Of a DNA stretch of 64,000 nt, positions 1-7,809 are shown one piece after another. Each line of letters starts with the position of its first letter. Position 1 is the first letter of the stretch. The stretch is from contig NZ_FVZN01000014.1 in the NCBI RefSeq assembly GCF_900168685.1, positions 2,108,001 through 2,172,000 of the forward strand, read 5' to 3'. Under the pieces are notes generated by a model, which saw only the letters and a list, made by a program, of their open reading frames with translations, made no database searches and was not told the DNA's origin. The position numbers and the translations under genes are program-made. The DNA is from Solibacillus isronensis. Lineage in GTDB: Bacteria > Bacillota > Bacilli > Bacillales_A > Planococcaceae.

Positions 1-338
1 TCAGAATATGTTTCCTCATCTTGTAATCCTCTTGCCGCAATAAGGAAAGCATGTGTGCGTGTCAGTTTTTCGTTCGGTGCAAATTTAGTTGGGGTTTTCC
101 CTTTAATTAACTTTAATTCCACCGCTTTTTCAATATACGGTTTAAGAGAATCAGGTACATCCTGGAATTTTACAGTCTGTCCAGTGCCAACCTCTACTCC
201 CAATGTATCAATTAAGGCCTTCACAAACTCTCCACGTGTCATATCTTCATTCGTAGTTGTTGGTGCCGCTGAAACTGCTGACATGCCGCTCGCTAAAAGT
301 GTTAGCGTTAAGGCTGAAGCAGATAGTTTTTTCAACAT
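1..338 (-). CDS. S-layer homology (SLH) domain exported protein, C-terminus beyond the window
   Basis: Only about the first 112 residues lie in the window. The start is the ATG at 336-338 behind a GGAGTGAAAG ribosome binding site. Residues 1-25 form a Sec signal peptide: MLKKL, a hydrophobic stretch, then VSAAP with likely cleavage after SAA. From about residue 33 an SLH repeat follows, with MTRGEFVKAL at its start, FQDVPDS, a central helix ending in KGKTPTKFAPN, and LTRTHAFLIAARGL starting the next segment. SLH domains bind pyruvylated secondary wall polymer and anchor proteins to the envelope. The catalytic or S-layer part, if any, lies outside, so the function is unknown. The opposite-strand reading frame over this region is a shadow. 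Confidence 0.85.
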   Translation of the reverse strand, partial: MLKKLSASALTLTLLASGMSAVSAAPTTTNEDMTRGEFVKALIDTLGVEVGTGQTVKFQDVPDSLKPYIEKAVELKLIKGKTPTKFAPNEKLTRTHAFLIAARGLQDEETYS

Positions 339-463
339 TTCTTTCACTCCCATATTCTGTAGTGTATAACAGAACTATCATACTAAATTGCCAGAATAGT
401 GGAAAAGAGTATTTTGATATAGGCTTTTTCTATTAAAATAGTACTTTTATGACAATTTTTCAC

Positions 464-1081
464 TTATAACATATTTACAGTTTCTTTTATATCATTACTT
501 TGACTGATTGCTGAAATAACGGCTACTCCATTTGCTCCTGTTTGTCTTACACTGAAACTGTTTTCAGTGGAGACTCCGCCAATTGCTACAATCGGAAATT
601 GTGGGTACCGAGATTTCGCTTCTTCCAATAACGTCAGCCCTACCGGTGCTCTCGCATCATCTTTTGAGGTCGTTTGATAAATTGGACCAATCCCCGCATA
701 ATCTGCGCCATTTGCCATGGCCAATTCCAGTTGCTCCATTGTATGAACCGAAACTCCGACGATTTTATTTTTCGCAAAAGATCTAAACTTTTCTACCTCG
801 GTATCTTCCTGACCTACATGAATACCATCTGCATCTAATATTAATGCAAGTTCGACATCATCATTGATAATGAATGGTACTTTATATATTTGGCACAGCT
901 TTTGGCATTGACGGGCAAATTGAATATACTCATCGCCTTTTAAAGCATTTTTTCCTTTTTCCCTCAGCTGGAACATCGTAATTCCTGCTTGTAGCGCTTC
1001 TTCTAATACAAGCAGCGGGTCGCGTTTACAATTGATTGTTCCCATCACAAAATATTTATTTAAATCAAAAAACATGGACAT
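464..1081 (-). CDS. thiE: Thiamine-phosphate synthase ThiE
   Basis: It couples HMP-pyrophosphate with thiazole phosphate to give thiamine phosphate in the cytoplasm. The 205-residue product has the TIM-barrel signatures of the family: FQLREKG near residue 38, INDDVELAL, DGIHVGQED, VGVSVHT, YAGIGPIYQT and IVAIGGV for the phosphate site. The reading frame stays open upstream to 1174, but the ATG at 1081 (MSMFFDLNKYF) sits behind a GGGGG ribosome site and fits the family length. It overlaps the thiD end by 17 bp, which implies translational coupling. It is the last gene of tenA-thiM-thiD-thiE and is under the tandem TPP riboswitches upstream of tenA. Confidence 0.93.
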   Translation of the reverse strand: MSMFFDLNKYFVMGTINCKRDPLLVLEEALQAGITMFQLREKGKNALKGDEYIQFARQCQKLCQIYKVPFIINDDVELALILDADGIHVGQEDTEVEKFRSFAKNKIVGVSVHTMEQLELAMANGADYAGIGPIYQTTSKDDARAPVGLTLLEEAKSRYPQFPIVAIGGVSTENSFSVRQTGANGVAVISAISQSNDIKETVNML

Positions 1082-1877
1082 TACACAACCCCCGCTGTTC
1101 ATGATAGGCGAAATGATTGGTCGGGCCAAACCCGTGACCAATATTGAGCGGATGACGAATTGCCAGCTGCACATATTTTTTTGCTTCTATAATGGCTGCC
1201 TCTATCGATCTTCCCTTTGCCATCTCCGCCGTTATTGCTGCCGAAAATGTACATCCTGTTCCATGGGTATGCTTCGTATCCACTCGCTCAGTTTTCATTT
1301 TAAATGGTTGCTCCCCGCGAATGAAAACCGTATCCGTCGCATGCTTACTGTTTAAGTGACCACCCTTTATGACAACACATTCCAGCCCAAGACTTAATAG
1401 ATGCTGCGCCGCTAAATTGATATCTTTTTCAGTTTGAATTGTAGAGCCAGTAAGGATTTCCGCTTCCGGAATGTTCGGTGTACAAACAGTTGCTAGCGGC
1501 AATAACTTTTCCTTAAGGGCTGTTGTAGCCTCCTGCTCTAGTAAACTGGCACCACCTTTTGCAATCATGACTGGATCAACGATTAGCGGAATTTCTGTGT
1601 CTTTTAGTAACGCGACAATAGCTTCGATAATTTCTGCACTAAACAGCATCCCTGTTTTAATCGCCTTTATCTCAAAATCTTGAAGTACCGCTTTTAACTG
1701 AGCTTGCACGAAATCGGCCGTTGTCGGAAAAATCCCATGCACTCCTTCCGTATTTTGTGCGGTTAGTGCGGTAATGACAGATGTGCCAAATACACGTAGT
1801 TCCTGAAACGTTTTTAAGTCTGCTTGGATACCTGCACCACCACCGCTATCCGAGCCTGCAATTGTACATGTAATCAT
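1065..1877 (-). CDS. thiD: Hydroxymethylpyrimidine/phosphomethylpyrimidine kinase ThiD
   Basis: It phosphorylates HMP to HMP-P and then to HMP-PP, the pyrimidine half of thiamin. The 270-residue product shows the ribokinase-like fold motifs of the family: AGSDSGGGAGIQAD at the N-terminus, ALTAQNT, IKTGML, DPVMIAKGG, and HGTGCTFSAA with the anion hole and catalytic base region. The start overlaps the thiM stop as ATGA, and its 3' end overlaps thiE by 17 bp, so translation along the operon is coupled. Pyridoxal kinases share this fold, but the thiamin operon context settles the role. Confidence 0.94.
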   Translation of the reverse strand: MITCTIAGSDSGGGAGIQADLKTFQELRVFGTSVITALTAQNTEGVHGIFPTTADFVQAQLKAVLQDFEIKAIKTGMLFSAEIIEAIVALLKDTEIPLIVDPVMIAKGGASLLEQEATTALKEKLLPLATVCTPNIPEAEILTGSTIQTEKDINLAAQHLLSLGLECVVIKGGHLNSKHATDTVFIRGEQPFKMKTERVDTKHTHGTGCTFSAAITAEMAKGRSIEAAIIEAKKYVQLAIRHPLNIGHGFGPTNHFAYHEQRGLCNVHVF

Positions 1878-2617
1878 CGTCGTCCCTCCGCTAAATTTTC
1901 TAGTTCATTCAAGAAATTTGTATGGAAAGTTCCTATGGTTGCAACAGAATTGGCACTTGCCTGTTTATATTCATTGAGCAGCGTTTGTAAGTCATTAAAC
2001 GGTTCTTTACTGTTTGCAAGCACCGCAGCACAAAGGGCACTTAGTAAGCAGCCGCTCCCCGTCATTTTTGTCACTTTTTCATGACCACCCGTTACGAATT
2101 CAATTCTTTCCCCATCCGTAATAACATCTTGTTCTCCTGTTACGATTACAATTAATTGATAGTTATTAGCAAGCTGTTTGGCAGTCGCTGCAACATCTAT
2201 ATCCCCCTTGCCGCTATCAACACCTTTGGAAGTCCAATCCGCTCCCGCAAGAGCCGCCAGTTCTCCCATATTGCATCGGATAACATCAATCTTTAATAGG
2301 TCGAGCAGTTGTCGTGCTGTTTCAACTCGAAACTTCGTTGCCCCTACCCCTACCGGATCTAGAACAATCGGAGTATGATGCTTATTTGCACTCTGTCCAG
2401 CTTGCTTCATCGATGCTACTGTCCGTTCATTCAAAGTACCCATATTTAAAAGTAATGCATTTGACTGAGCCGCCATTTCCCCCGCTTCTTCAATCGCATC
2501 CGCCATGACTGGTGAAGCACCCACCGCAAGCAAACCATTCGCTGTAAAATTTGCGACGACATAATTTGTAATGCAATGTACTAACGGCTGATTTTTATTA
2601 ATTGCTTGCAGGCTCAT
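1874..2617 (-). CDS. thiM: Hydroxyethylthiazole kinase ThiM
   Basis: It phosphorylates salvaged hydroxyethylthiazole for ThiE. Family motifs include VHCITNYVV near the N-terminus, ANGLLAVGASPVM, LDPVGVGAT, IRCNMGE, TGEQDVITDG and TGSGCLLSAL. Two in-frame ATGs are present. The first, at 2621-2623, is only 3 nt from the AAGGGG ribosome site; the second, at 2615-2617, is 9 nt away and is preferred here, giving 247 residues. The gene begins inside the last codons of tenA. There is no thiazole synthesis gene (thiG/thiS) nearby, so this operon is for salvage of thiamin breakdown products. Confidence 0.93.
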   Translation of the reverse strand: MSLQAINKNQPLVHCITNYVVANFTANGLLAVGASPVMADAIEEAGEMAAQSNALLLNMGTLNERTVASMKQAGQSANKHHTPIVLDPVGVGATKFRVETARQLLDLLKIDVIRCNMGELAALAGADWTSKGVDSGKGDIDVAATAKQLANNYQLIVIVTGEQDVITDGERIEFVTGGHEKVTKMTGSGCLLSALCAAVLANSKEPFNDLQTLLNEYKQASANSVATIGTFHTNFLNELENLAEGRR

Positions 2618-3287
2618 TGACATACACCCCTTGTTCCCAGCTTTGCTTCGTCCAAGGCATCTCCCAGAACATCCATTCGTAATAACAGCTTTTCTTAAAA
2701 TGTTCCTGCAATACTTTTAGCTTTGCCGGTTGTTCTTTCGCATATCGATCCAGCATCGACTTTTGTATTTCAATATTTTGAAGCATCTCCTCGGACGCAT
2801 ATAGTGCAATCCACTGTTCATAAAGGGGGACATTCGGGCGTGCATCTTTTAACCTTTGCCCAATTTCCTGATACAGCCATGGGCAAGGTAAAATTGCCGC
2901 AAATGCTTCTGCTACATCTCCGTTATGCACTGCATTATACATATGGCTTACATAGTTATAGGCTGCTGGAGCCGGTTCGAATTGTTCCAAATCATCCGCT
3001 GTCACACCTAATTCTTTAAACGTTGTACGGTGTAACTCCAGCTCTGCGTCATGAATAAATTTAGCTGTTTGCAGAAAATATTGAACATCTTCATCTGTAG
3101 TCGCTTTTGCAGCTGCAAGAGCAAGAACTTTCGTATAATGTTTCAAATAATACGCATCCTGCAGCATATAAAACTTAAACTTCTCCAGCGGTAAACTCCC
3201 ATCTGCAATCCCTTGTACAAAAGGGTGATAGAAGCTGGCCTCCCAATAAAAATCCGTTTCTTTCCTTACCTTTTCACAAAATCCCAT
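2598..3287 (-). CDS. tenA: Aminopyrimidine aminohydrolase / thiaminase II TenA
   Basis: TenA hydrolyses aminomethyl-HMP, or thiamin itself, to give HMP for salvage. The 229-residue protein carries the family features: WEASFYHPFVQGIADG at the N-terminus, the substrate aspartate region MLQDAYYL, and the catalytic cysteine in ILPCPWLYQEIG. The open frame extends upstream through the riboswitch, but the ATG at 3285-3287 follows a strong AGGAGGAG site at good spacing and matches family length. It is the first gene of the thiamin operon, downstream of two tandem TPP riboswitches. Its 3' end overlaps thiM. Confidence 0.94.
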   Translation of the reverse strand: MGFCEKVRKETDFYWEASFYHPFVQGIADGSLPLEKFKFYMLQDAYYLKHYTKVLALAAAKATTDEDVQYFLQTAKFIHDAELELHRTTFKELGVTADDLEQFEPAPAAYNYVSHMYNAVHNGDVAEAFAAILPCPWLYQEIGQRLKDARPNVPLYEQWIALYASEEMLQNIEIQKSMLDRYAKEQPAKLKVLQEHFKKSCYYEWMFWEMPWTKQSWEQGVYVNEPASN

Positions 3288-3318
3288 TGTTACTCCTCCT
3301 TTTTGTTGGCGGAAGCAC

Positions 3319-3348
3319 AAAAAAGACGCCTCAATATAGAGAGACGTC
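3319..3348 (-). terminator. Riboswitch-proximal intrinsic terminator before tenA
   Basis: An 8-bp stem (GACGTCTC pairing with GAGGCGTC through one G-U) with an 8-nt loop is followed by six T residues on the minus strand. It lies between the second TPP aptamer and the tenA ribosome site, as expected for the expression platform. Confidence 0.85.
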
Positions 3349-3375
3349 CCCAAAAAGTGTAAGTACCACTTTTCA

Positions 3376-3457
3376 TTGCTCCCTACGTCCGTATTAACGG
3401 CCAGGTTCCAAGGGTCAGGTTTTAACCTTCTCAACACTATTGTGTCCCCCCGCAAAT
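3376..3457 (-). promoter_or_regulatory. TPP riboswitch aptamer, promoter-distal copy (THI element)
   Basis: On the minus strand the conserved TPP-aptamer elements appear in order: GGGG, GTTGAGA, ACCCTTGGAACCTG, TTAATACGGACG and GTAGGGA. A terminal P1 is formed by TTGC and GCAA. The sequence is nearly identical to the copy 165 bp upstream (3541-3621), which suggests a tandem duplication. TPP binding should favour the terminator at 3319-3348. Confidence 0.93.
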
Positions 3458-3476
3458 CAAATGCTTATATATTTGC

Positions 3477-3510
3477 AAAAGAAAGACTCCACGTAAAGGA
3501 TACGCGGAGC
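3477..3510 (-). terminator. Intrinsic terminator of the first TPP riboswitch
   Basis: A 10-bp stem (GCTCCGCGTA with TACGTGGAGT, two G-U pairs) with a 5-nt loop is followed by CTTTCTTTT on the minus strand. It lies between the two aptamers, so each aptamer has its own expression platform. Confidence 0.83.
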
Positions 3511-3540
3511 CAAAGTAAGTACATATGTATAGCGTGTACT

Positions 3541-3621
3541 TTGCTCCCTACGTCCGTATTAACGGCCAGGTTCTAAGGGTCAGGTTTTAACCTTCTCAAC
3601 ACTGCTGTGTCCCCCCGCAAA
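3541..3621 (-). promoter_or_regulatory. TPP riboswitch aptamer, promoter-proximal copy
   Basis: It has the same element series as the second copy: GGGGGG, GTGTTGAGA, ACCCTTAGAACCTG, TTAATACGGACG and GTAGGGAGCAA. The aptamer cores differ at only a few positions. With the following terminator it forms the first of two serial TPP-controlled gates in front of tenA. Confidence 0.93.
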
Positions 3622-3638
3622 TGCATTTAATTACCCAG

Positions 3639-3667
3639 AGTGTAACAAATTAATTCAAACCGGGCAA
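3639..3667 (-). promoter_or_regulatory. Probable vegetative promoter of the thiamin operon
   Basis: On the minus strand TTGCCC (3662-3667) and TACACT (3639-3644) are separated by exactly 17 bp. This places transcription start just upstream of the first TPP aptamer. The hexamers are only moderately close to consensus. Confidence 0.55.
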
Positions 3668-3744
3668 GTGAATTCAAAAAATTACGAAATTACTCCCACG
3701 CCAGCGAAAAATGTCCCAGCATATAAATGAATTTTTAGCGCTCA

Positions 3745-3780
3745 GAAAAAATGCTATTTTTCCTCACAGAAAAATAGCAC
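3745..3780 (-). terminator. Intrinsic terminator after the nitronate monooxygenase gene
   Basis: An 11-bp hairpin (TGCTATTTTTC with GAAAAATAGCA, 6-nt loop) is followed by a T run on the minus strand, shortly after the stop codon at 3807. Confidence 0.75.
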
Positions 3781-3806
3781 TTGTGTTTTTTCACAATGGC
3801 TGTTAG

Positions 3807-4787
3807 CTATTGTAAATGGGCTACTGCCGTTCTTTTACCATTCAGTTCATGATAAGCCTGTACATATTCTTCAGCCAGTTTATCAACAAATTGTTGTGTA
3901 GAAGTAATCTCTTTAATTGCACCAATCCCTTGCCCGCTTCCCCAAATATCTTTCCAGGCTTTTGCTGTATTATCATTGAAGTTCATTGCAGAAGGATCAC
4001 TTTCTTTTAAACTATTCGGATCCATCCCCGCATTCATGATAGAACCTTTCAAATAATTTCCGTGGATTCCTGTAAATAAATTGCTGTAAACAATATCTTC
4101 TGCGGTACTATCAACAATCATCTGTTTATATTCTTGACGAGCAAAGGCTTCTTCGGTCGCGATAAACGGTGAGCCAATATAACCGAAATCAGCTCCCATC
4201 GCCTGTGCAGCCAATACTGAATGGCCTCGTGCGATTGATCCTGATAAAGCTAATGGACCCTCAAACCATTCACGGATTTCCTGTATAAGCGCAAATGGAC
4301 TCTGCTGACCTGCATGGCCTCCTGCACCTGCTGCTACTGCAATGATACCGTCCGCACCTTTTTGAATCGCTTTTTTTGCAAAATAATTGTTAATTACATC
4401 ATGAAAAACGATGCCTCCATAACTATGTGCTGCCTCAAAAACTTCTTCGCGTGCCCCAAGTGAAGTAATAATAATCGGAACTTTATATTTCACACAAAGC
4501 TCCATATCCTGTTCCAGCCGGTCATTTGTTTTATGGACAATCTGGTTAATGGCAAATGGCGCTGCCGGCCGCTCCGGATTTTTGGCATTATAGCTTGCCA
4601 ACTCCTCTGTAATTTCAGCTAACCATTCATCCAACTGGCTTGCCGGCCTTGCGTTCAGCGCTGGCATCGACCCGACAATTCCTGCCTTGCATTGTGCAAT
4701 AACCAATTTTGGATTGCTAATAATAAACAACGGTGCCCCAATTACTGGGATACGTAAGTTTTGTAAAATTCCCGGAATATTCCCCAT
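3807..4787 (-). CDS. Nitronate monooxygenase family flavoprotein
   Basis: It probably oxidises alkyl nitronates (for example propionate-3-nitronate) with FMN and O2, a detoxification role. The 326-residue sequence has the family layout: IPVIGAPLF at the N-terminus, VGSMPALNARP, an INQIVHK loop, GADGIIAVAAGAGGHAG for the FMN phosphate and catalytic histidine region, and LSGSIARG plus GADFGYIGSPF for flavin binding. The frame is open upstream, but the ATG at 4785-4787 follows AGGGGG at good spacing. It is monocistronic with its own terminator. Enoyl-ACP reductase FabK shares this fold but normally sits in fatty acid operons, which is not the case here. Confidence 0.85.
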   Translation of the reverse strand: MGNIPGILQNLRIPVIGAPLFIISNPKLVIAQCKAGIVGSMPALNARPASQLDEWLAEITEELASYNAKNPERPAAPFAINQIVHKTNDRLEQDMELCVKYKVPIIITSLGAREEVFEAAHSYGGIVFHDVINNYFAKKAIQKGADGIIAVAAGAGGHAGQQSPFALIQEIREWFEGPLALSGSIARGHSVLAAQAMGADFGYIGSPFIATEEAFARQEYKQMIVDSTAEDIVYSNLFTGIHGNYLKGSIMNAGMDPNSLKESDPSAMNFNDNTAKAWKDIWGSGQGIGAIKEITSTQQFVDKLAEEYVQAYHELNGKRTAVAHLQ

Positions 4788-4918
4788 TAATAATCCCCCT
4801 TTATTCAACTCTACTAATACTTCATCAGTATTGGCCAAATCTCCTTCTCAAATGGATGACAATCAAAAAAGTCAGATGAATTGTTTTTCATTTCATCTGA
4901 CCGTCTATGTTGCATTTG

Positions 4919-6208
4919 CTATTTCTTTACCACATTGAAATTAGCCCCGATGAGCTGCCAGTTTTGCGGGAATGGCAATCCTAACTTCCAATAGCCAACA
5001 CCGCGCAAATTCAAGCGCTTTACTAAATCAAACTTTGCCTGAATGGAACGTGCATCCTCAAACCAGACAATATGCGAACGGCCTTGTTCATCATAGTAAT
5101 TAAAGTATGGAGCCTGTGCAGTATAGTCAAATTGGATAGCCGCATTGTAACGTTTTGCCACTTCAATGGCACGTTGAGGGCTTATTGCTTCAGCGTAATC
5201 TCCTCCTTGTACAAAAGGCAATGTCCAATCGTAGCCATACAAATTTTGCCCAAGTAAAATTTTATTTGCAGGAATTTCTGTTAATGCATATTGTACTACT
5301 TGCTCAACTTGCGGCAGCGGTGAGACGGCCATTGGAGGTCCAGCAGAATAGCCCCATTCGTATGTCATTAGCATAACAAAATCCACTATTTCACCATGCG
5401 CTTTATAGTCATGCCCCATAAACCATTCACCCGGCTGATCGGCTCTCGTTTTTGGAGCCAATGCAGTAGAAACTGTATACCCTTCTGCATGCAAACGCTC
5501 GACAGCTCTACGAAGAAAGTTATTATAAGCTTCCCGCTGATCGCGTGAAATCCGTTCGAAATCAAAATGGATATCTGAAATATTTCCAATACGCTTTGCT
5601 TCAGCTATGATATTGTCCAGCAGTAAATTTTGAACAGCGACACTTTGGAAAATATCACGTGCTAGCTCAGCACTAAACTGATAATCCTCCAGATTAGTGA
5701 TTGCCATTGCTATTCCTGTATTATTTTGCTCAGCAATTTCCGGTAATGGGTTAATTGTAGGCGCTTTTAATGAACCATCCCGTCTTGCTTCAAAACTGAA
5801 AATAGCTAAATACGTTAAATAAGGACTTGCCTCCCGAACTTGGTCCAGCAGCGTTTCACTTATTTCATCGCCTCTTGGTTCTACATATGCCAAAATTTCT
5901 GCGGACCTTTTAGTTGGTTCCGGTATATACAGTGAGGTGCCAATCATCAGCAAAGCATCCGGATTCAAGCCATTTGCTTGTGCAAGCGTTAAATAATTCA
6001 CCTGAAAACGTTGACCAATAGACCATAAACTATCCCCTGGCTGTACGATATAATACTGCCCTTTCAATGGAACGACCAATGCTTGCCCGACCACTAACCG
6101 GGCCGGCTCTGGAATTTGGTTGGCTTCCACTATACTTTGCACTGTTGTTCCATAAGCCTGTGCGATTGCCCACAATGATTCTCCCGGTTGTACAACATGA
6201 ATTTGAAT
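4919..6208 (-). CDS. LysM-GH18 spore peptidoglycan hydrolase, SleL/YaaH-like
   Basis: A cortex-lytic N-acetylglucosaminidase-type enzyme of spores. Two LysM repeats are visible (HVVQPGESLWAIAQAYGTT... and YIVQPGDSLWSIGQRFQVN...), then a GH18 barrel with the catalytic IHFDFE motif, MTYEWGYSAGPP and FEDARSIQAKFDLV. It aligns end to end, from memory, with B. subtilis YaaH. No ATG, GTG or TTG lies before the first LysM motif. The only start with a good site is ATT at 6206-6208, 7 nt after AAGGAGG, giving 429 residues, about YaaH length. The next permitted start is the TTG codon in ESLW at 6173-6175, which would cut the first LysM. It is divergent from cwlJ. Confidence 0.87.
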   Translation of the reverse strand: MQIHVVQPGESLWAIAQAYGTTVQSIVEANQIPEPARLVVGQALVVPLKGQYYIVQPGDSLWSIGQRFQVNYLTLAQANGLNPDALLMIGTSLYIPEPTKRSAEILAYVEPRGDEISETLLDQVREASPYLTYLAIFSFEARRDGSLKAPTINPLPEIAEQNNTGIAMAITNLEDYQFSAELARDIFQSVAVQNLLLDNIIAEAKRIGNISDIHFDFERISRDQREAYNNFLRRAVERLHAEGYTVSTALAPKTRADQPGEWFMGHDYKAHGEIVDFVMLMTYEWGYSAGPPMAVSPLPQVEQVVQYALTEIPANKILLGQNLYGYDWTLPFVQGGDYAEAISPQRAIEVAKRYNAAIQFDYTAQAPYFNYYDEQGRSHIVWFEDARSIQAKFDLVKRLNLRGVGYWKLGLPFPQNWQLIGANFNVVKK

Positions 6209-6234
6209 TGTCCGTCCTCCTTTTTCTATGTACT

Positions 6235-6263
6235 AATTTATGAACTATATCCCGTGTTAATGC
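6235..6263 (-). promoter_or_regulatory. Possible sporulation-sigma promoter of the SleL-like gene
   Basis: On the minus strand CATAAATT (6235-6242) resembles the sigma-E/sigma-G type -10, and GCATTA (6258-6263) lies 15 bp upstream as a -35. The position, about 27 bp before the ATT start, fits a short leader. The match is inferred by eye and is weak. Confidence 0.35.
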
Positions 6264-6378
6264 GGAAAGATAGGTTAGAAATACATAAGTAATAACAAGA
6301 AACAATTTTTAAGTGATTTCATTTATTCATATGCGCAACCAGGTTAACTGTTTCATACTATAGTTGTGAGGTGAAAAA

Positions 6379-6819
6379 ATGCCAAGAGTAAAATACCGGG
6401 ATTCCGATGTCGATTTAATGGCTCGAATGATGCGGGCTGAGGCTGAAGGTGAAGGAAAACAAGGGATGCTGTATGTCGGAAATGTAATTGTAAACCGAGC
6501 TATTGCCACGTGCCTGGATTTTAATGATGTAAGAACAATCGAACAGGTTATTTTCCAAGTACAGGGCAATAACTATTCTTTTGAGGCGGTACAAAAAGGA
6601 AACATGTTTTATCAAAGGGCCAGGGAGACAGAAAGAAGATTAGCAAGACAGGCGCTGGACTATTGGAGACAACATCCAGCGAAATATGCACTTTGGTATT
6701 TCAACCCATATGGTCCTTGTCCTCCAACATGGTACGATCAACCATTTACAGGTCAATTTAAACAGCATTGCTTTTATGAACCGATAGGTGGTACATGTGA
6801 CAGTGTTTATCAGGGCTAA
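6379..6819 (+). CDS. cwlJ: Spore cortex-lytic cell wall hydrolase CwlJ
   Basis: A hydrolase of the SleB/CwlJ family that degrades spore cortex during germination. The 146-residue protein has no signal peptide, as is usual for CwlJ, and shows ARMMRAEAEGEGKQGM with the catalytic glutamate, YVGNVIVNR, FQVQGNNYSFEAV, ALWYFNPYGPCPPTW and FYEPIGG. The start follows GAGGTGAAAAA. A CATACTATA box just upstream (about 6354) resembles a sporulation-specific -10. The gene is divergent from the LysM-GH18 gene, and a bidirectional terminator follows. Its usual partner GerQ is not in the window. Confidence 0.93.
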   Translation: MPRVKYRDSDVDLMARMMRAEAEGEGKQGMLYVGNVIVNRAIATCLDFNDVRTIEQVIFQVQGNNYSFEAVQKGNMFYQRARETERRLARQALDYWRQHPAKYALWYFNPYGPCPPTWYDQPFTGQFKQHCFYEPIGGTCDSVYQG

Positions 6820-6845
6820 CTATAATTACTGCCCAAATGTATAAG

Positions 6846-6881
6846 AAAAGCCTTGCACAAATATTTTGTGACAAGGCTTTT
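6846..6881. terminator. Bidirectional intrinsic terminator between cwlJ and a convergent small gene
   Basis: A long near-perfect hairpin, AAAAGCCTTG...CAAGGCTTTT with inner CACAAA/TTTGTG, has A and T runs on both sides, so it can stop cwlJ and the small minus-strand gene at 6898-7101. Confidence 0.85.
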
Positions 6882-6897
6882 ATCATTACTTTATCAG

Positions 6898-7101
6898 CTA
6901 TTTTTTATTTGACTGCTGGTTTTTATCATGGTTTGTTTTATTGTTTTTATTTTTTAGTTTCGAATCGAATTCTTCCGAAAATTCCGCTGTATTATCTTCC
7001 GGATTCCGATTGTGACTTGTTGTATTTCGGTGTAATTCTTTATAAGTTGAAAAAGGATTATGTGTTCGCGTATTCATCGTCTCTTTGCTGTTTTTGCTCA
7101 T
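6898..7101 (-). CDS. Small hydrophilic protein, probably sporulation-related
   Basis: A 67-residue product very rich in Asn, Lys, Ser, Thr and Glu, with no hydrophobic segment and no cysteine, ending NQQSNKK. The start is convincing: ATG at 7099-7101 with AGGAGGTGAT at ideal spacing. It is convergent with cwlJ and shares its terminator. The composition resembles minor small spore proteins (Ssp or Tlp-like), but I recognise no specific family. The role is inferred only from composition and neighbours. Confidence 0.6.
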   Translation of the reverse strand: MSKNSKETMNTRTHNPFSTYKELHRNTTSHNRNPEDNTAEFSEEFDSKLKNKNNKTNHDKNQQSNKK

Positions 7102-7237
7102 ATTTCATCACCTCCTACTGACTTAATGTGCTCAGGTTAGGATGTTTTATGCTTTTTTGAGGCTGACTCGATTTTTGTAATGAAAAATTGATGGAAAGCC
7201 ATATTAAGAAGGAATCAAAATTGAAAGGAGCATACAA

Positions 7238-7399
7238 ATGGGCAGAGACGATAGTAAGAGTAAAGGAACGAATAAACAATCATTACCGCAAACACCGAAA
7301 AACATGAAAATTGCACCAAACAAAGTAAAGGAAGAAATTGCAAACGAGCTAACGGAACTCCATCAGCAAGCTCAAAAAGGAAAACGAAAAATGTATTGA
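7238..7399 (+). CDS. 53-residue basic hydrophilic protein, possible minor spore protein
   Basis: The frame MGRDDSKSKGTNKQS... to ...KGKRKMY starts at the ATG at 7238-7240 behind GAAAGGAG and is closed by a terminator hairpin 10 bp after the stop. The MGR start, the early basic and polar stretch and the PQTPKNMK motif recall small spore proteins of the YfhD type, but the resemblance is weak. The carboxy half is a short amphipathic helix (VKEEIANELTELHQQ). The start signal and terminator support it as a real gene. Confidence 0.6.
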   Translation: MGRDDSKSKGTNKQSLPQTPKNMKIAPNKVKEEIANELTELHQQAQKGKRKMY

Positions 7400-7408
7400 T
7401 AGGAAAAT

Positions 7409-7442
7409 GGCCTTCATCACAGTATGTACTGTAATGAAGGCC
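7409..7442. terminator. Hairpin terminator after the 53-residue gene
   Basis: A near-perfect stem, GGCCTTCAT with ATGAAGGCC and inner ACAGTA/TACTGT, is flanked by short A and T runs. It lies between two convergent small genes and may act in both directions. The T tract is weak. Confidence 0.6.
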
Positions 7443-7463
7443 TGATTTACTTCAAGACAAAGG

Positions 7464-7616
7464 TTAGAACTGTCTCGCCTTCGCATTAATTCTCAAAATC
7501 TGGTTGTTCAAAGTTACCTCTGTTTCCCCTTTGATTTGAGATTTTTGATGCTTATCGCTCGTCCAGTTATGGTGGATCTTCTTAGATTTTGGATCTGTGA
7601 AACCCTTCTTATCCAT
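7464..7616 (-). CDS. 50-residue small protein, YpzG-like
   Basis: It runs from the ATG at 7614-7616 (site GGGAGGCGG) to the TAA at 7464-7466. The product starts MDKKGFTDPKSKKIHHNW and contains QIKGETEVTLNNQILR. The HNW...QIKGET...ILR pattern is reminiscent of the small Bacillus YpzG family (HA/S-x-QVNGETQ...IL). This is a memory-based resemblance, not an alignment. It faces the 53-residue gene across a shared hairpin and belongs to a run of tiny hydrophilic genes between spore-lytic genes. Confidence 0.55.
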   Translation of the reverse strand: MDKKGFTDPKSKKIHHNWTSDKHQKSQIKGETEVTLNNQILRINAKARQF

Positions 7617-7809
7617 TCGTTCCGCCTCCCTATGTTTAAAAGTGAATCAATATTAGTATGGCTGTTTTCGCTACAGTTATTCCCTACAAAGATAAAAATT
7701 GATGGAGCCACTCCTAACAATTTAGAATTTCTTCCGCGTATGGAATCATTGCATCCACGAATACTAAAAGTGTGAATCAGTCAATTTTCTTTGGAAAGGA
7801 TGAGGAACA

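Noticed and set aside
6837-7121. Plus-strand 94-codon frame after cwlJ
   Set aside because: It starts inside the terminator hairpin and is the shadow of the minus-strand small gene, which has an excellent ribosome site.
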